Assembly: GCF_000004195.4 (NCBI RefSeq)
Contig: NC_030677.2
Location: 103,204,329-103,268,328, forward strand
From: Xenopus tropicalis
Taxonomy: Eukaryota > Chordata > Amphibia > Anura > Pipidae
Length of the DNA: 64,000 nt
Reading direction: 5' to 3'
The notes beneath the pieces are model-generated. The model was not told the origin of the DNA, made no database searches, and saw only the letters and a program-made list of their open reading frames with translations. Made by a program: the position numbers and the translations under genes. Positions 63,088 to 64,000 of this stretch are shown piece after piece. Positions within the stretch are counted from its first letter, which is position 1. Every line of letters begins with the position of its first letter.

Positions 63088-63200
63088 GAGTAAAGTAAAA
63101 ATACTCACTCTTGCAAATATTGCAATAAATAAATATAAATATACATAGTTACAAAAATTAATATTTTTTATTAATACATTTTTTAATTTATAAAGTTTTT

Positions 63201-63284
63201 AGCTGGCTATACATGTCCAGATATACTTACGCAGGTAAGTATAAACCCTACTGCCTGACCATCTGGACATGTATGGCCAGGGCT
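63201..63284. repeat. 84-bp mini-palindrome
   Basis: AGCTGGCTATACATGTCCAG and the inverted CTGGACATGTATGGCCAG with a central TACTTACGCAGGTAAGTA hairpin. It looks like a GCCATACAC-family element reduced to its ends. Confidence 0.6.
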
Positions 63285-63444
63285 GTTATCAGAAATTACA
63301 GTGACCAATAAATCACACTTTTACATCACTTGGCTGCAGAATCCCCTCTACCCCTCTAATAGTGGTCCATCCCCTTTATTTCCTGTGGGGAATTCACAAA
63401 GTGAGGTAAACTGAAATTGGAGTAAGATTCATCGAAAGCCTTAA

Positions 63445-63530
63445 GCTGGCCATACACACACCGATATAATAGTATGAAACACAGTTTTGTATGATTTTCG
63501 TGTGTAGCTAATAATGTCAAATTCCGAAAG
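63445..63530. repeat. left-end fragment of the 55-kb MITE type
   Basis: AAGCTGGCCATACACACACC, then ATAATAGTATGAAACACAG and TTTTGTATGATTTTCG, match the left part of 55188-55528. Confidence 0.55.
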
Positions 63531-63779
63531 CTGGAGTTAAAGCAAAATTACTGATTTTGATGTAAGAAAAAACATTCTAGAGTAGAGTGGAGTAAATAAA
63601 AAACTGGCTTTCAGACTAGTGAGATTTAATTATTTTTTGGTGTACATAAACATATTACTATAATTTAACTTCAAATTCATCCAAACTCATTCAAACTCCA
63701 CTTTTGTAAATTCCTCCCCTGCTGAACTATTCGTTTACACAATTGTCCTTATTGAACAAGGTACCCTAGTACAGTATCT

Positions 63780-64000
63780 GTTTATTAGGCCCGTTGGCCA
63801 ATTGGTGTATAACCTCCCTTAGGTGGGTATTTAATAATTAAATGATTACTGCTACTGGGCAAAGTTATGGTGGCCATACATGTTGCTTTTGCCCTAGTGC
63901 CAAACGGTAAAATTAAAACGGAGGGCACTAAAATCTGCCCGATCAAGATCTGGCCAATTTTAGGCCTATCAGGGGTGCACATACACGGGCAGCTAAGCTA
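63780..64000. repeat. GCCATACAC-family MITE running off the window end
   Basis: CCTTAGGTGGGTATTTAATA, GGTGGCCATACATGTTGC and ACATACACGGGCAGCTAAGC. Probably two overlapping partial copies; the right boundary lies outside the window. Confidence 0.5.

Overview
This window reads as nuclear genomic DNA of a clawed frog (Xenopus, most likely X. tropicalis; the species cannot be fixed from the sequence). The two vertebrate protein-coding genes are intact, their splice sites fit, and the non-coding DNA is packed with amphibian-type repeats: TTAA-flanked T2-type MITEs, TTA/TAA-flanked palindromic MITEs, hAT-like MITEs, a DIRS retrotransposon, a CR1-like LINE tail, V-SINE-like pieces and hammerhead-ribozyme-like repeat modules. 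There are no bacterial features.

Layout. (1) Bases 1-2860: an intron of arhgef18, holding a palindromic MITE, two insertions with long target-site duplications and a fossil Tc1/mariner transposase. (2) Bases 2861-23589, plus strand: the last 13 coding exons of arhgef18 (p114RhoGEF), from the end of the DH domain through the PH domain, coiled coil and proline-rich tail. All 13 exons join in phase. Its introns hold a 5.4-kb DIRS element (8257-13672) and many MITEs. (3) Bases 23590-51725: the arhgef18 3' UTR (end not resolved), then a long intergenic stretch of MITEs, a CR1-like LINE end, SINE pieces and AT microsatellites. (4) Bases 51726-56640, minus strand: an intact ENC/KLHL25-family BTB-Kelch gene, best read as enc3, with a single coding exon, two 5' non-coding exons and an NF-Y/GC-box promoter. 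(5) Bases 56650-64000: upstream intergenic DNA with further MITEs and no supported gene.

The two genes converge and no shared pathway is evident. The first encodes a RhoA exchange factor that acts at epithelial junctions. The second encodes a probable Cullin-3 substrate adaptor.

The most unusual content is in the repeats. A 203-bp insert starts at a hammerhead-like core and is bounded by 44-bp direct repeats. At least three more decayed hammerhead-like cores lie elsewhere. The DIRS element keeps its inverted-terminal-repeat and internal-complementary-region architecture but has lost the catalytic centre of its reverse transcriptase. Several nested transpositions can be proved from local target duplications or from a second copy that shows the empty site.
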